Source: Clostridia bacterium
GTDB lineage: Bacteria; Bacillota; Clostridia; Christensenellales; CALWSW01
Assembly (NCBI GenBank): GCA_019421925.1
Contig: JAHZEH010000003.1
Span: forward strand, 1 to 24,266
Direction of reading: 5' to 3'
Length of the DNA stretch: 24,266 nt
Part shown: positions 7,719 through 14,013 of the stretch, one piece after another
How positions within the stretch are numbered: position 1 is the stretch's first letter
Layout of the letters: each line of letters starts with the position of its first letter
Translations under genes and position numbers: made by a program
The notes under the pieces: model-generated
Databases searched by the model: none
The model's input: only the letters and a program-made list of their open reading frames with translations
What the model was told of the DNA's origin: nothing

Positions 7719-8257
7719 TGCGCCTGCTCTTCTGATTCCTTCGCTGAGGGAACGCCGCTGTAGTCAATGATGATCTCCAGACGGCCGTCCCCCTCGGGCT
7801 TGTCCTTCCAGACGCCCAGATGCCTCCCCAGCAGTTCGAGCGCACGCATCTTGTCGTGGGTGCGGGCAGAGAACTCCATCTTGCCGTCCCGGCCGTCCTT
7901 GAGGCGGATGTCGGCCAGAGCGGGGCGCAGGCGTTTTTCCACCTGCTCAGTGGGAGTCAGGCGCAGACACATCTGCCCCTCATCGTCCCGCTCCACCCGC
8001 ACAAAATCGGTGAGATTGCCAAAGGCCACGGCGGCCAGCTCCTCGATCACCCGGTCCTGATCCACGGATACCCGCATGCGCCTCTCCTCCATGGCCCGCT
8101 CTATCCCATCCTGTATCGCGGGCTTTTGCAGCAGCGTCCAACCGCAGGCGGCGGCGCTGCGCGGGCTATAACCTGCGCGTATGGCGGCCCGGGTGGCGTT
8201 CAAATCCAATAGGTACTCCTCTATAAATCGCTCCTGTCTATGAGTCAACCCCTGCAT
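7715..8257 (-). CDS. Phage terminase small subunit (Terminase_2 family)
   Basis: The 180-residue product starts MQGLTHRQERFIEEYLLDLNATRAAIRAGYS, the hallmark N-terminal DNA-binding domain of the Terminase_2 (XtmA-like) family. SAAACGWTLLQKPAIQDGI and a central oligomerisation helix EERRMRVSVDQDRVIEELAAVAFGN follow. The C-terminal HDKMRALELLGRHLGVWKDK is the usual segment that interacts with the large subunit. An AGGAGG site lies nine bases upstream of the ATG at 8257. It recognises the packaging site on phage DNA and recruits the large subunit. It is the first gene of the late operon here and the last phage gene before host genes to the right. Confidence 0.92.
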   Translation of the reverse strand: MQGLTHRQERFIEEYLLDLNATRAAIRAGYSPRSAAACGWTLLQKPAIQDGIERAMEERRMRVSVDQDRVIEELAAVAFGNLTDFVRVERDDEGQMCLRLTPTEQVEKRLRPALADIRLKDGRDGKMEFSARTHDKMRALELLGRHLGVWKDKPEGDGRLEIIIDYSGVPSAKESEEQAQ

Positions 8258-8496
8258 TCACGGATACCTCCTGTGTTTATGATGGAATGAGAATAACACC
8301 AAACATATATTCCCTCCATTGCATATTTCGTGCAATGGGGAAATAGCCCCCGCATCCGAGACCGCCGGTACCTTGCTAACGGAACCGGCGGCGCCAGGAT
8401 TGGCGCGGCAAATACCCCCCCTTGTCCAAACGGACGTCTCGGCGCCCGCTCCCGCCCGCCTGCCGGCGCATGGCAGCGGGCCCCTCCCCAAAACGC
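8258..8496. promoter_or_regulatory. Prophage/chromosome boundary region with stacked inverted repeats
   Basis: No gene is seen in these 239 bp. It holds a row of perfect inverted repeats: CCATTGCA/TGCAATGG (8316-8323 with 8331-8338), CCGCCGGT/ACCGGCGG (8362-8369 with 8384-8391), and GCGCCA-GGAT-TGGCGC (8391-8406). A weaker GCCCGC/GCGGGC arm pair lies near 8456-8480. The stretch nearest the terminase gene is AT-rich, and a late promoter reading leftward there is likely. No convincing -35/-10 pair could be fixed. The first inverted repeat looks like an operator. No attachment-site repeat could be identified with only one prophage end in view. Confidence 0.45.
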
Positions 8497-8531
8497 AAAG
8501 AATCCCGCCGCAGTTTGCGGCGGGATTCTTT
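8497..8531. terminator. Bidirectional rho-independent terminator
   Basis: A perfect 16-bp stem (8497-8512 with 8516-8531, arm AAAGAATCCCGCCGCA) closes a 3-nt loop and ends in T-runs on both strands. It terminates the leftward nitrilase-family gene and insulates it from the prophage late operon. Confidence 0.92.
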
Positions 8532-8554
8532 TTCCAATCGCTCCCGCACCCTCT

Positions 8555-9340
8555 CTATTCGAATGTAACCCTGTCCTGCAGAGCCGGGAAAGCCTTCCGG
8601 TAATCCCTGGCCTCCTCCACCCTGATCTCGCAGCGCAGAACCTGCGCTCCCTCGCCCGCCTCGGCCAACACCTCCCCAGTGGGGCATACGAACATGCTGT
8701 GCCCGGCAAATTGGGAGCCCTCCCTCTCAAAGGCGCAGTTGCAGGCCAGCAGAAAGGCCTGGTTTTCCAGGGCCCTGACCTGGTTGAAGAGCCGCCAGTG
8801 GGAGAGGCGTTGGGCGGGCCATGCCGCGGTGACAAGGAATATCTCCGCTCCTTGCTCAGCCATACGCCGGAATTGCTCAGGAAAACGCAAATCATAACAG
8901 GTGGCAAGGCCCATCCTTCCGAATTCAGTCTCCACCGTGACCGCCCGGCTCCCCGGAACCAGCCGCCTCTGTTCCTCGGACTGGAAGCCGAACAGGTGGA
9001 TTTTCCGGTAGCCGGCCAACACCTCCCCCCGCCTGCCCAGGAGGATGGAGGTATTATAGTACCTGCCCCGGTCCCTCTCCACAATACTTCCCGCGTGGAT
9101 CATGGAGCCGCAGGCCCTCGCCCACTCCCCCAAAAGGCGGCAGGTCTCCCCCTGAAACTCTTCGGAACTGGCCTCATAATCCATGAAGTTGTTAAAACCG
9201 CACCCCCACAGCTCGGGCAGCAATATAAGATCGGGGGCGTCCTCCCGCCGGAGCTCCTCCAATGCCCGGCAGACGGTCCCGAAACGATCCCTCCGGCTCT
9301 CCTCCCGCTTAATTCCCACCTGAATCGCTGCAATTTTCAT
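8555..9340 (-). CDS. Carbon-nitrogen hydrolase (nitrilase superfamily, omega-amidase-like)
   Basis: The 261-residue protein is a cytosolic thiol amidohydrolase of the nitrilase superfamily. The Glu-Lys-Cys catalytic triad is visible: E43 in LLPELWGCGF, K113 in YRKIHLFGF and C148 in ATCYDLRFPE. The length and the sequence YDLRFPE with a following WPAQR.SHW.LF..VRALENQ are typical of the NIT2/YafV omega-amidase branch. That branch hydrolyses alpha-ketoglutaramate or similar small amides. The exact substrate cannot be read from the sequence. It is a single-gene unit on the minus strand, with its own promoter upstream (9372-9401) and the strong terminator downstream. No signal peptide is present. 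Confidence 0.88.
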   Translation of the reverse strand: MKIAAIQVGIKREESRRDRFGTVCRALEELRREDAPDLILLPELWGCGFNNFMDYEASSEEFQGETCRLLGEWARACGSMIHAGSIVERDRGRYYNTSILLGRRGEVLAGYRKIHLFGFQSEEQRRLVPGSRAVTVETEFGRMGLATCYDLRFPEQFRRMAEQGAEIFLVTAAWPAQRLSHWRLFNQVRALENQAFLLACNCAFEREGSQFAGHSMFVCPTGEVLAEAGEGAQVLRCEIRVEEARDYRKAFPALQDRVTFE

Positions 9341-9371
9341 GGCCTGCTCCCCGCTTTCCTTTTGATATTTT

Positions 9372-9401
9372 ATTATACCCTCCCATCCCCCGTCCCTTCA
9401 A
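9372..9401 (-). promoter_or_regulatory. Promoter of the nitrilase-family gene
   Basis: On the minus strand a perfect TATAAT (9372-9377) lies 18 bases from TTGAAG (9396-9401). It is about 35 bp upstream of the ATG at 9340. Confidence 0.6.
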
Positions 9402-9450
9402 CGGCAGCCCAGGAAATCCGCCTCCCGCCCCTCTTGAATAATTCCCCGCT

Positions 9451-9476
9451 TTGAAGGCGCCCTGTTGTGGTACAAT
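9451..9476 (+). promoter_or_regulatory. Extended -10 promoter of deoD
   Basis: TACAAT (9471-9476) is preceded by TGG, forming an extended -10 element. TTGAAG at 9451-9456 is a possible but too close -35 (14-bp spacer). The same GTGGTACAAT string recurs before the DUF1905 gene at 17492-17501. Confidence 0.5.
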
Positions 9477-9509
9477 AAAAGAAAAGCCAGACAGAAGGAG
9501 GATTCTCAC

Positions 9510-10220
9510 ATGTCTATCCCCACCCCGCACATCGGCTGCGCCGATCCCTCCCGGATCGCCCCGACCGTCCTGATGCCGGGCGATCCCCTGCGCGCACAAT
9601 ACATCGCTGAAAACTTCCTGGAATCCCCCGAGCTCTTCAACGAGGTTCGGGGCATGCTGGGTTATACCGGCCTGTACAAAGGCAAGCGCGTATCGGTCAT
9701 GGGCAGCGGCATGGGCATGCCCTCGGCCATGATCTACTACAACGAGCTGTTCGATTTCTACGGCGTCCAGTGCATCCTGCGGGTGGGCACGGCAGGCGGT
9801 CTCCAGGACAGCCTCAAGACCCGTGACATCATCCTGGCCAGCTCGGCCTGCACCACCAGCGCCATCAACAGAACCCGCTTTATGGGATATGACTTCGCCC
9901 CGACCGCCGACTTTGGCACCCTCCTGCAAGCCTATCAAAAGGCCGGGGAGCTGGGCGTCCCCGTACGGGTGGGCCCCGTGCTGTCCTCCGACGAGTTCTA
10001 TGGACATGACGACGGCCTCGCCGCCCGCTACGCCGCCTATGGCGTGCTGGCCATCGAGATGGAGACCGCCGGGCTGTACACCCTGGCCGCCAAGTATGGC
10101 CGTAAGGCCCTGGCCATCTGCACGGTCTCCGACCACATCTTCACCGGCGAGGAGACCACCGCCCAGGAGCGCCAGACCGCCTTCCGCTCCATGATGGAAC
10201 TGGCGCTGGAGATTGCCTGA
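9510..10220 (+). CDS. deoD: Purine nucleoside phosphorylase DeoD-type
   Basis: The start is ATG 9510, with an AGAAGGAGG site just upstream, giving 236 residues, the normal size for hexameric PNP. It reversibly splits purine (deoxy)nucleosides with phosphate to give base and (deoxy)ribose-1-phosphate in purine salvage. Visible motifs are the phosphate-binding MPGDPLRA at residues 22-29, GSGMGMPS at 65-72, RVGTAGG at 91-97, the ribose-binding EMETAGLY at 183-190, and catalytic Asp208 in VSDHIF. These are the diagnostic elements of the DeoD branch. It appears to be monocistronic: downstream lie 580 bp of repeats rather than a gene of the same pathway. Confidence 0.95.
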   Translation: MSIPTPHIGCADPSRIAPTVLMPGDPLRAQYIAENFLESPELFNEVRGMLGYTGLYKGKRVSVMGSGMGMPSAMIYYNELFDFYGVQCILRVGTAGGLQDSLKTRDIILASSACTTSAINRTRFMGYDFAPTADFGTLLQAYQKAGELGVPVRVGPVLSSDEFYGHDDGLAARYAAYGVLAIEMETAGLYTLAAKYGRKALAICTVSDHIFTGEETTAQERQTAFRSMMELALEIA

Positions 10221-10231
10221 TGGGGGTGAGG

Positions 10232-10311
10232 GTCGCGGAACCGGCTAGCGCCGCTTCCGCGAGGGGGACGAGTCGCGAAACCGGCTTTCAGCCGCTTCCG
10301 CGAGGAGGACG
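10232..10311. repeat. Two tandem copies of a 40-bp hairpin repeat
   Basis: Units at 10232-10271 and 10272-10311 are about 85% identical and share GTCGCG-AACCGGCT and CCGCTTCCGCGAGG. Each folds into a hairpin. In unit 1 GCGGAA pairs with TTCCGC around a CGGC/GCCG inner stem. It starts 12 bp after the deoD stop codon and runs straight into the structured repeat at 10311. Confidence 0.75.
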
Positions 10312-10440
10312 GCCCTGGCCTGCTCGCTCCGCTCGCGGCCGGCCACGGCCGAAGGGAATGAAAATCCTGACGGATTTTCTCCGTTCCGGCGCACCGGTCG
10401 CCGGAGCCGGATTGACGTCAAGGGGCTGCGGCCCCCTGAC
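10311..10440 (+). repeat. Structured dispersed repeat, copy A (four stem-loops)
   Basis: This 130-bp element shares sequence and secondary structure with copy B at 19828-19954. Stem 1 is GGCCCTGGCC/GGCCACGGCC (10311-10320 with 10341-10350). Stem 2 is GGAATG plus AAAATCC paired with GGATTTT and CGTTCC (10355-10387). Stem 3 is CCGGCG/CGCCGG with a 7-nt loop (10386-10404). Stem 4 is GTCAAGGGG/CCCCCTGAC (10417-10440). Unpaired AGCCGGATT and the CGCT-rich loop of stem 1 are conserved between copies, while stem bases change in pairs. Whether it acts as RNA or as a mobile DNA repeat is not known. Confidence 0.7.
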
Positions 10441-10452
10441 AACCCCCTTTGG

Positions 10453-10565
10453 GTTGGGGGGCTTTGCCCCCCTTGCCCCCCCTTTTACGGGGCTTGCGCT
10501 CTTGCCACCTCTCGTCGGGGCACGTTGGGGGGCTTTGCCCCCCTTGCCCCCCCTTTTACGGGGCT
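10453..10565. repeat. Identical 42-bp direct repeats with 71-bp period
   Basis: Positions 10453-10494 and 10524-10565 are identical over 42 bp. Each contains the hairpin GGGGGGCTTTGCCCCCC followed by a C7 tract and TTTTACGGGGCT. A decayed third unit begins near 10595 (GCTGGGGGCGCTATCCCCC). The array has no coding character. Confidence 0.8.
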
Positions 10566-10656
10566 CCCACACCTCGCCGCATCCCGCCGGGGGACGCTGG
10601 GGGCGCTATCCCCCTCTTGCGGGAACCCCTGCGCCCCTTCACCCCCCCACAAACCA

Positions 10657-10698
10657 CAGGTTCATATTTGCCTGATAATTCGGGCAAATATGAACCTG
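10657..10698. repeat. Perfect 16-bp inverted repeat
   Basis: CAGGTTCATATTTGCC (10657-10672) and its exact reverse complement (10683-10698) flank a 10-nt loop. The AT-rich arms stand out in GC-rich surroundings. No T-run follows, so it is not a clear terminator. Confidence 0.75.
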
Positions 10699-10701
10699 CT
10701 C

Positions 10702-10790
10702 AAAAGGGATTCCCGAGGGACTCCGTCCCTTGAGCCGGGGGGTGGGGGGACGGAATCCCCCAGCCCCCCCAATCATATTTTCAAAGGAGA
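10702..10790 (+). repeat. Hairpin leader repeat in front of pepF
   Basis: GGGATTCC (10706-10713) pairs with GGAATCCC (10752-10759), enclosing AGGGAC-TCC-GTCCCT (10716-10730). The start AAAAGGGATTCCC...AGGGAC matches the reverse strand of the capsid leader near 4330. The end GGGGGGA...TCCCCC followed by a C7 tract and A/T-rich DNA resembles the palindromes at 12932 and 13359. It lies directly upstream of the pepF ribosome binding site (10783-10789). Confidence 0.6.
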
Positions 10791-10800
10791 CTACCACAAC

Positions 10801-12585
10801 ATGCCAGCCAAATCCCGCGGGGAAATCCCCGCTCAATACCACTGGAAACTTGAGGACATCTACGGGAGCAACGCGGCCTGGGAGGAGGATTTCTCCAGGG
10901 CCCGCTCCCTCATCCAGGCCCTGCCTGCCTACAGCGGGACGCTCACCAGCGCCGAAAACCTTCTTGCCGCCCTTCAGGCTGTCACCCAGGCGGAGCAGAC
11001 GGCTGAAAAGATCTACACCTACGCCCATATGCGCCAGGACGAGGACAACAGCAACGCATTCTACCAGGGCCTCAACGAGCGGGCCCAGAGCCTGCTGGTG
11101 GAGCTGGAGAGCGCCTCCTCCTTCCTCAGCCCGGAAATTCTATCCATCGACCCCGATCTGCTGGAGGACTGGCGGACACAGCCCGCCCTCAAAACCTATG
11201 CCCACGCCCTGCATGACCTGACCCGCCTGCGGGCCCACACCCTCACCGCCGCCGAGGAGCGCCTGCTGGCCATGGCGGGGGAGATGGAGGCGGCCCCCCG
11301 CAATATCTACTCCATGCTGGACTACAGCGACATCCGCTTCCCCAGCACGGAGAAGGGGGAGATCACCCACGGCAACTTCGTAGACGAATATATGATGAGC
11401 CCCGACCGGGCCCTGCGGCAGGAGGCCTTCCAAAAGTTCTACGAGACCTACGCCTCCTACCGCTCCACCTACGGGGCCATGCTGACCGCGTCAGTCAAGG
11501 CCGATCTCTTCTCCGCCCGGGCCCGCAGCTTCCCCTCCTGCGCAGAGGCCGCCCTGTCGGGGGACAATGTGCCCCTCGCGGTCTATGACGCCCTGGTGGA
11601 GGCCATCCACCAGCGTCTGCCCGTCCTCCAGAAATACATGGAGCTGCGCCGCCGCATGCTGGGGGTGGAGGAGCTGCACATGTACGACCTGTACGCCCCC
11701 CTTTCCGGCGCGGAATTCCCCCTCTCATACGAGGAGGCCTGCGAGCTGGTCGTCAAGGGGCTGGCCCCTCTGGGGGAGGAATACGGGGCAGTGCTGCGCC
11801 GGGCCTTTACCGAGGGCTGGATGGACGTCTATGAGAACCGGGGCAAGACCACCGGAGCCTATAGCTGGGGGGTGCACGGCGTCCATCCCTTTGTGCTGCT
11901 CAACTATAGTGAAAACCTGGATTCCGCCTTCACCATCGCCCATGAGCTGGGCCATTCCCTGCACTCCTATTACTCCAGCGCCGCCCAGGACTATGTAAAC
12001 GCCCAGTACCCCATCCTTCTGGCGGAGGTGGCCTCCACAGTCAACGAGAACCTCCTGCTCGACTCCATGCTGGACGACCCCTCCTGGAGCCGGGAGCAGC
12101 GTATCTATCTGCTCAGCTTCCTGCTGGAACAGTTCCGCACGACTGTGTTCCGGCAGGTAATGTTCGCCGAGTTTGAGCGCATCATCCACGCCCGGGCCGA
12201 GGCGGGGGAACCCCTGGGCGGGGAGACCTTCGAGCAGATATATCTGGAGCTCAACCGCCTGTATTACGGCGAAAACGTGGTGATCGATCCCCTCATCGGC
12301 ATGGAGTGGGCCCGCATTTCCCATTTTTATAACGCCTTCTATGTCTATAAGTACGCCACCGGCTTCTCCTCGGCCGTGGCCATCGCCAGGGCCATCCGGG
12401 AGGAGGGCGCGCCCGCGGTGGAGCGCTATCGGGAGTTTTTGAGCAGCGGCGGCAAGGAGTACCCCCTGGAGACCCTCAAGAAGGCGGGGGTCGACCTGAC
12501 CAGGCCGGACGCGGTTCTCTCCGCCCTGGACGTGTTTGAATCGGCGCTCGGCCAGCTGGCCGCGTTGGTTGAGGAGGAGGGCTGA
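10801..12585 (+). CDS. pepF: Oligoendopeptidase F (peptidase family M3B)
   Basis: The frame is open upstream through repeat DNA, but ATG 10801 has an AAAGGAG site (10783-10789) and gives the usual size, 594 residues. The protein is a cytosolic zinc metallopeptidase that cuts short peptides. The N-terminal half is the helical PepF domain (YHWKLEDIYGSNAAWEEDF at residues 13-31). The C-terminal half is the M3 catalytic domain, with the zinc motif HELGH at residues 381-385 preceded by NLDSAFTIA, and the third ligand E409 in LLAEVASTVNE. The C-terminal FYVYKYATGFSSAVAIA is also typical of the family. A small acidic gene follows after 2 bp and is probably co-translated. Confidence 0.95.
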   Translation: MPAKSRGEIPAQYHWKLEDIYGSNAAWEEDFSRARSLIQALPAYSGTLTSAENLLAALQAVTQAEQTAEKIYTYAHMRQDEDNSNAFYQGLNERAQSLLVELESASSFLSPEILSIDPDLLEDWRTQPALKTYAHALHDLTRLRAHTLTAAEERLLAMAGEMEAAPRNIYSMLDYSDIRFPSTEKGEITHGNFVDEYMMSPDRALRQEAFQKFYETYASYRSTYGAMLTASVKADLFSARARSFPSCAEAALSGDNVPLAVYDALVEAIHQRLPVLQKYMELRRRMLGVEELHMYDLYAPLSGAEFPLSYEEACELVVKGLAPLGEEYGAVLRRAFTEGWMDVYENRGKTTGAYSWGVHGVHPFVLLNYSENLDSAFTIAHELGHSLHSYYSSAAQDYVNAQYPILLAEVASTVNENLLLDSMLDDPSWSREQRIYLLSFLLEQFRTTVFRQVMFAEFERIIHARAEAGEPLGGETFEQIYLELNRLYYGENVVIDPLIGMEWARISHFYNAFYVYKYATGFSSAVAIARAIREEGAPAVERYREFLSSGGKEYPLETLKKAGVDLTRPDAVLSALDVFESALGQLAALVEEEG

Positions 12586-12587
12586 CC

Positions 12588-12911
12588 ATGTGGGAAGAAC
12601 TGGACCGCGCAGAAGCGGCAAAGGCCGTCTCCCAGGCGCTGTGCGCCCTGCCCGCCTGCAAGAACCTCTCCCCCGCGCTGGTGGAGGAGATCGCCGCCCG
12701 GGCCATTGACGTCGACCTCGGCTATATGGAGAAGGCCGACGTCTTTTCCGGCGAGGCCTACGACGAGGACGAGGCCTATGCGGCCCTCTGCAAGGGCCTG
12801 AGCGCCGCGTTTCCCAAGCTCTCCGGCCTGGACTCCCTGGTGGACGACTACATGGAGGCTTTCGAAATCTACCTCGACTCCATCGGCGCCATCGCCTGGG
12901 ACGGGGAATAG
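12588..12911 (+). CDS. Small acidic protein of unknown function downstream of pepF
   Basis: The ATG lies 2 bp after the pepF stop codon, and a GAGGAGGAGGG site sits inside the end of pepF, so translation is probably coupled. The 107-residue protein is acidic, with no signal peptide or membrane segment. It is predicted to be helical (MWEELDRAEAAKAVSQALCAL; LVDDYMEAFEIYLDSIGAIAW). Two Cys residues sit at 19 and 24 (CALPAC) and another near residue 69. I do not recognise the family. Coupling to pepF suggests an accessory role, but that is inference from position only. Codon use resembles that of pepF, so the frame is likely real. Confidence 0.75.
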   Translation: MWEELDRAEAAKAVSQALCALPACKNLSPALVEEIAARAIDVDLGYMEKADVFSGEAYDEDEAYAALCKGLSAAFPKLSGLDSLVDDYMEAFEIYLDSIGAIAWDGE

Positions 12912-12931
12912 GATACGGCGGGGGGATGCGG

Positions 12932-13010
12932 CGGGGGGATTTTGTAAAATCCCCCCGTACCCCCCAAACTTTTTATGGGAAGAGGAGGACAATTATGTCC
13001 TCCTCTTCCC
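12932..13010. terminator. Two consecutive strong hairpins after the pepF unit
   Basis: CGGGGGGATTTT/AAAATCCCCCCG (12932-12943 with 12946-12957) is followed by a perfect 15-bp stem (12977-12991 with 12996-13010, arm GGGAAGAGGAGGACA, loop ATTA). No long T-run follows the second stem. The first is related in sequence to the palindrome at 13359-13390. They probably end the pepF transcript or protect its 3' end. Confidence 0.6.
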
Positions 13011-13021
13011 TTCCCAATTAA

Positions 13022-13207
13022 TACGTCTATCTTATTGTCGTAACAAGCGTGCCGCGAAAAACCCATCAAATCCAAGAGTTGCGGAATCTCTTTAGTGGAC
13101 GTATGATAGATCATCGTGAATACTTTTGTGAAAACATGAGACTAAAAACCGCCTACTCTCTTGCAAAAAAATTCCTTGACTTCTGCTTTGAACAGCGCAT
13201 ACACTAA
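13022..13207 (+). pseudogene. Possible gene remnant in an AT-rich intergenic stretch
   Basis: A 61-codon stretch is open between two stop codons (13019-13021 and 13205-13207) and reads as natural-looking protein, for example NLFSGRMIDHREYFCENMRL and YSLAKKFLDFCFEQRIH. The surrounding ~250 bp are much richer in A+T than the rest of the window. There is an ATG at 13103 but no ribosome binding site, and no family was recognised. It may be the tail of a degraded transferred gene, or chance. Confidence 0.3.
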
Positions 13208-13296
13208 CAAGGAAGAACAAAAACGCAAGTTTTTGCGGAGCTGGTGCCTGCATCGGCTCTATTTTTTTATTTAAAAATAAACGATCCCATCCCCCA

Positions 13297-13334
13297 ATAT
13301 CAAAAAGGCCGGATATTTCCGGCCTTTTTGATAT
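13297..13334. terminator. Bidirectional terminator downstream of the SLOG gene
   Basis: A perfect 17-bp stem (13297-13313 with 13318-13334, arm ATATCAAAAAGGCCGGA, loop TATT) has T5 runs in both orientations. It lies 76 bp past the stop codon of the leftward gene at 13410. Confidence 0.85.
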
Positions 13335-13358
13335 CCCCATAAAAATTTTTGAGGGGGC

Positions 13359-13390
13359 CTGGGGGGACTTTTTATAAAAAGTCCCCCCAG
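13359..13390. repeat. 32-bp perfect palindrome
   Basis: The sequence CTGGGGGGACTTTTTA is followed immediately by its exact reverse complement, with no loop. Together with the adjacent GGGGGCC and AAAAATTTTT, it matches, in reverse orientation, the layout at 12932-12975 (palindrome, C-tract, AAACTTTTTATGGG). Confidence 0.75.
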
Positions 13391-13409
13391 CGTCTCCCTT
13401 CGCCATCCC

Positions 13410-13898
13410 TCACCCCGGAATCAGCCTCATAAACAGCCCCTGCTTCCGGGCGTACTGGACAGTGCTGCACGCGCCGCCCGGCGTGCCGTTGTAGACGGCG
13501 ATGAGGCGGCTGGAGTGGTCCACCATGAAGCGGTTGCGCTCATGGAACACCCCCCTGTGATATTTGCCGCTCACAATCTCCATGCCGTCCGCGCGGTCCA
13601 GCACCCGGTCAAAGACCTCCCGCCACCGGGGTCCCCAGGCGTTCGATACCTCCGCATAGGGGAGGATGCAGACCAGTTTAATCCCAGGGTGCGTCTCCCT
13701 GAATTCGATCACCATCTCCGCCGCCCACAGGTCAATCCCCCTTGCCATACCTGTGAGGAAGGTATCATAGCCCGCTTCGGCGGCCTTTTCCACCTCGCCG
13801 CGCAGTTCGGCCTTGGCCTGTCCCATGGAGATGGAGAGCTTTTCCGGCCGGTGGCCGGTGAAGCAGCAGGTGGTGCGACGGTCGACTGTGAGGGACAT
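13410..13898 (-). CDS. SLOG-fold protein, YpsA/DUF1273 family
   Basis: The 162-residue protein has the two diagnostic motifs of the YpsA (DUF1273) branch of the SLOG superfamily: CCFTGHRPEKL at residues 11-21 and GMARGIDLWAAE at 50-61. LVCILPYAEVSNAW and a C-terminal LIAVYNGTPGGACSTVQYAR follow. This is a Rossmann-like fold expected to bind a nucleotide-derived ligand through its glycine-rich segments. In Bacillus, YpsA has been linked to cell division and stress, but the molecular role is unclear. An AGGAGG site lies eight bases upstream of the ATG. It is transcribed divergently from an XRE regulator, suggesting shared control, although this is only inferred from the layout. Confidence 0.88.
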   Translation of the reverse strand: MSLTVDRRTTCCFTGHRPEKLSISMGQAKAELRGEVEKAAEAGYDTFLTGMARGIDLWAAEMVIEFRETHPGIKLVCILPYAEVSNAWGPRWREVFDRVLDRADGMEIVSGKYHRGVFHERNRFMVDHSSRLIAVYNGTPGGACSTVQYARKQGLFMRLIPG

Positions 13899-13941
13899 GC
13901 TCTTTGCCTCCTATCCTATTTACCATCCAAATGAAATAGAA

Positions 13942-14007
13942 TTGCAATACTTATTGGCTATATTATACCACCTTTTTGGGCATTAGAATAGTATTAAAAA
14001 AGGTGGT
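13942..14007. promoter_or_regulatory. Divergent promoter region with an 11-bp inverted repeat over the XRE ribosome binding site
   Basis: On the minus strand TATAAT (13962-13967) probably serves the SLOG gene. The inverted repeat ACCACCTTTTT (13967-13977) and AAAAAGGTGGT (13997-14007) spans 41 bp. Its left arm touches that -10 box and its right arm contains the AGGTGG ribosome binding site of the XRE gene. It could be an operator for the XRE protein or an RNA stem hiding the ribosome binding site. Confidence 0.5.
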
Positions 14008-14013
14008 GAATTG

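Noticed and set aside
8245..9084. 279-codon minus-strand frame overlapping the nitrilase-family gene and the terminator
   Set aside because: It is in a different frame from the nitrilase gene, which shows a full catalytic triad, and it reads through a strong terminator.
10232..10565. CRISPR-like array from the regularly spaced repeats
   Set aside because: Only two copies of each repeat occur, the 40-bp units abut without spacers, the 71-bp period has decayed flanks, and no cas genes are present.
13092..13406. 104-codon minus-strand open frame and the neighbouring 81-codon frame at 12869-13114
   Set aside because: Both run through palindromes and terminators, lack ribosome binding sites and show no family features.
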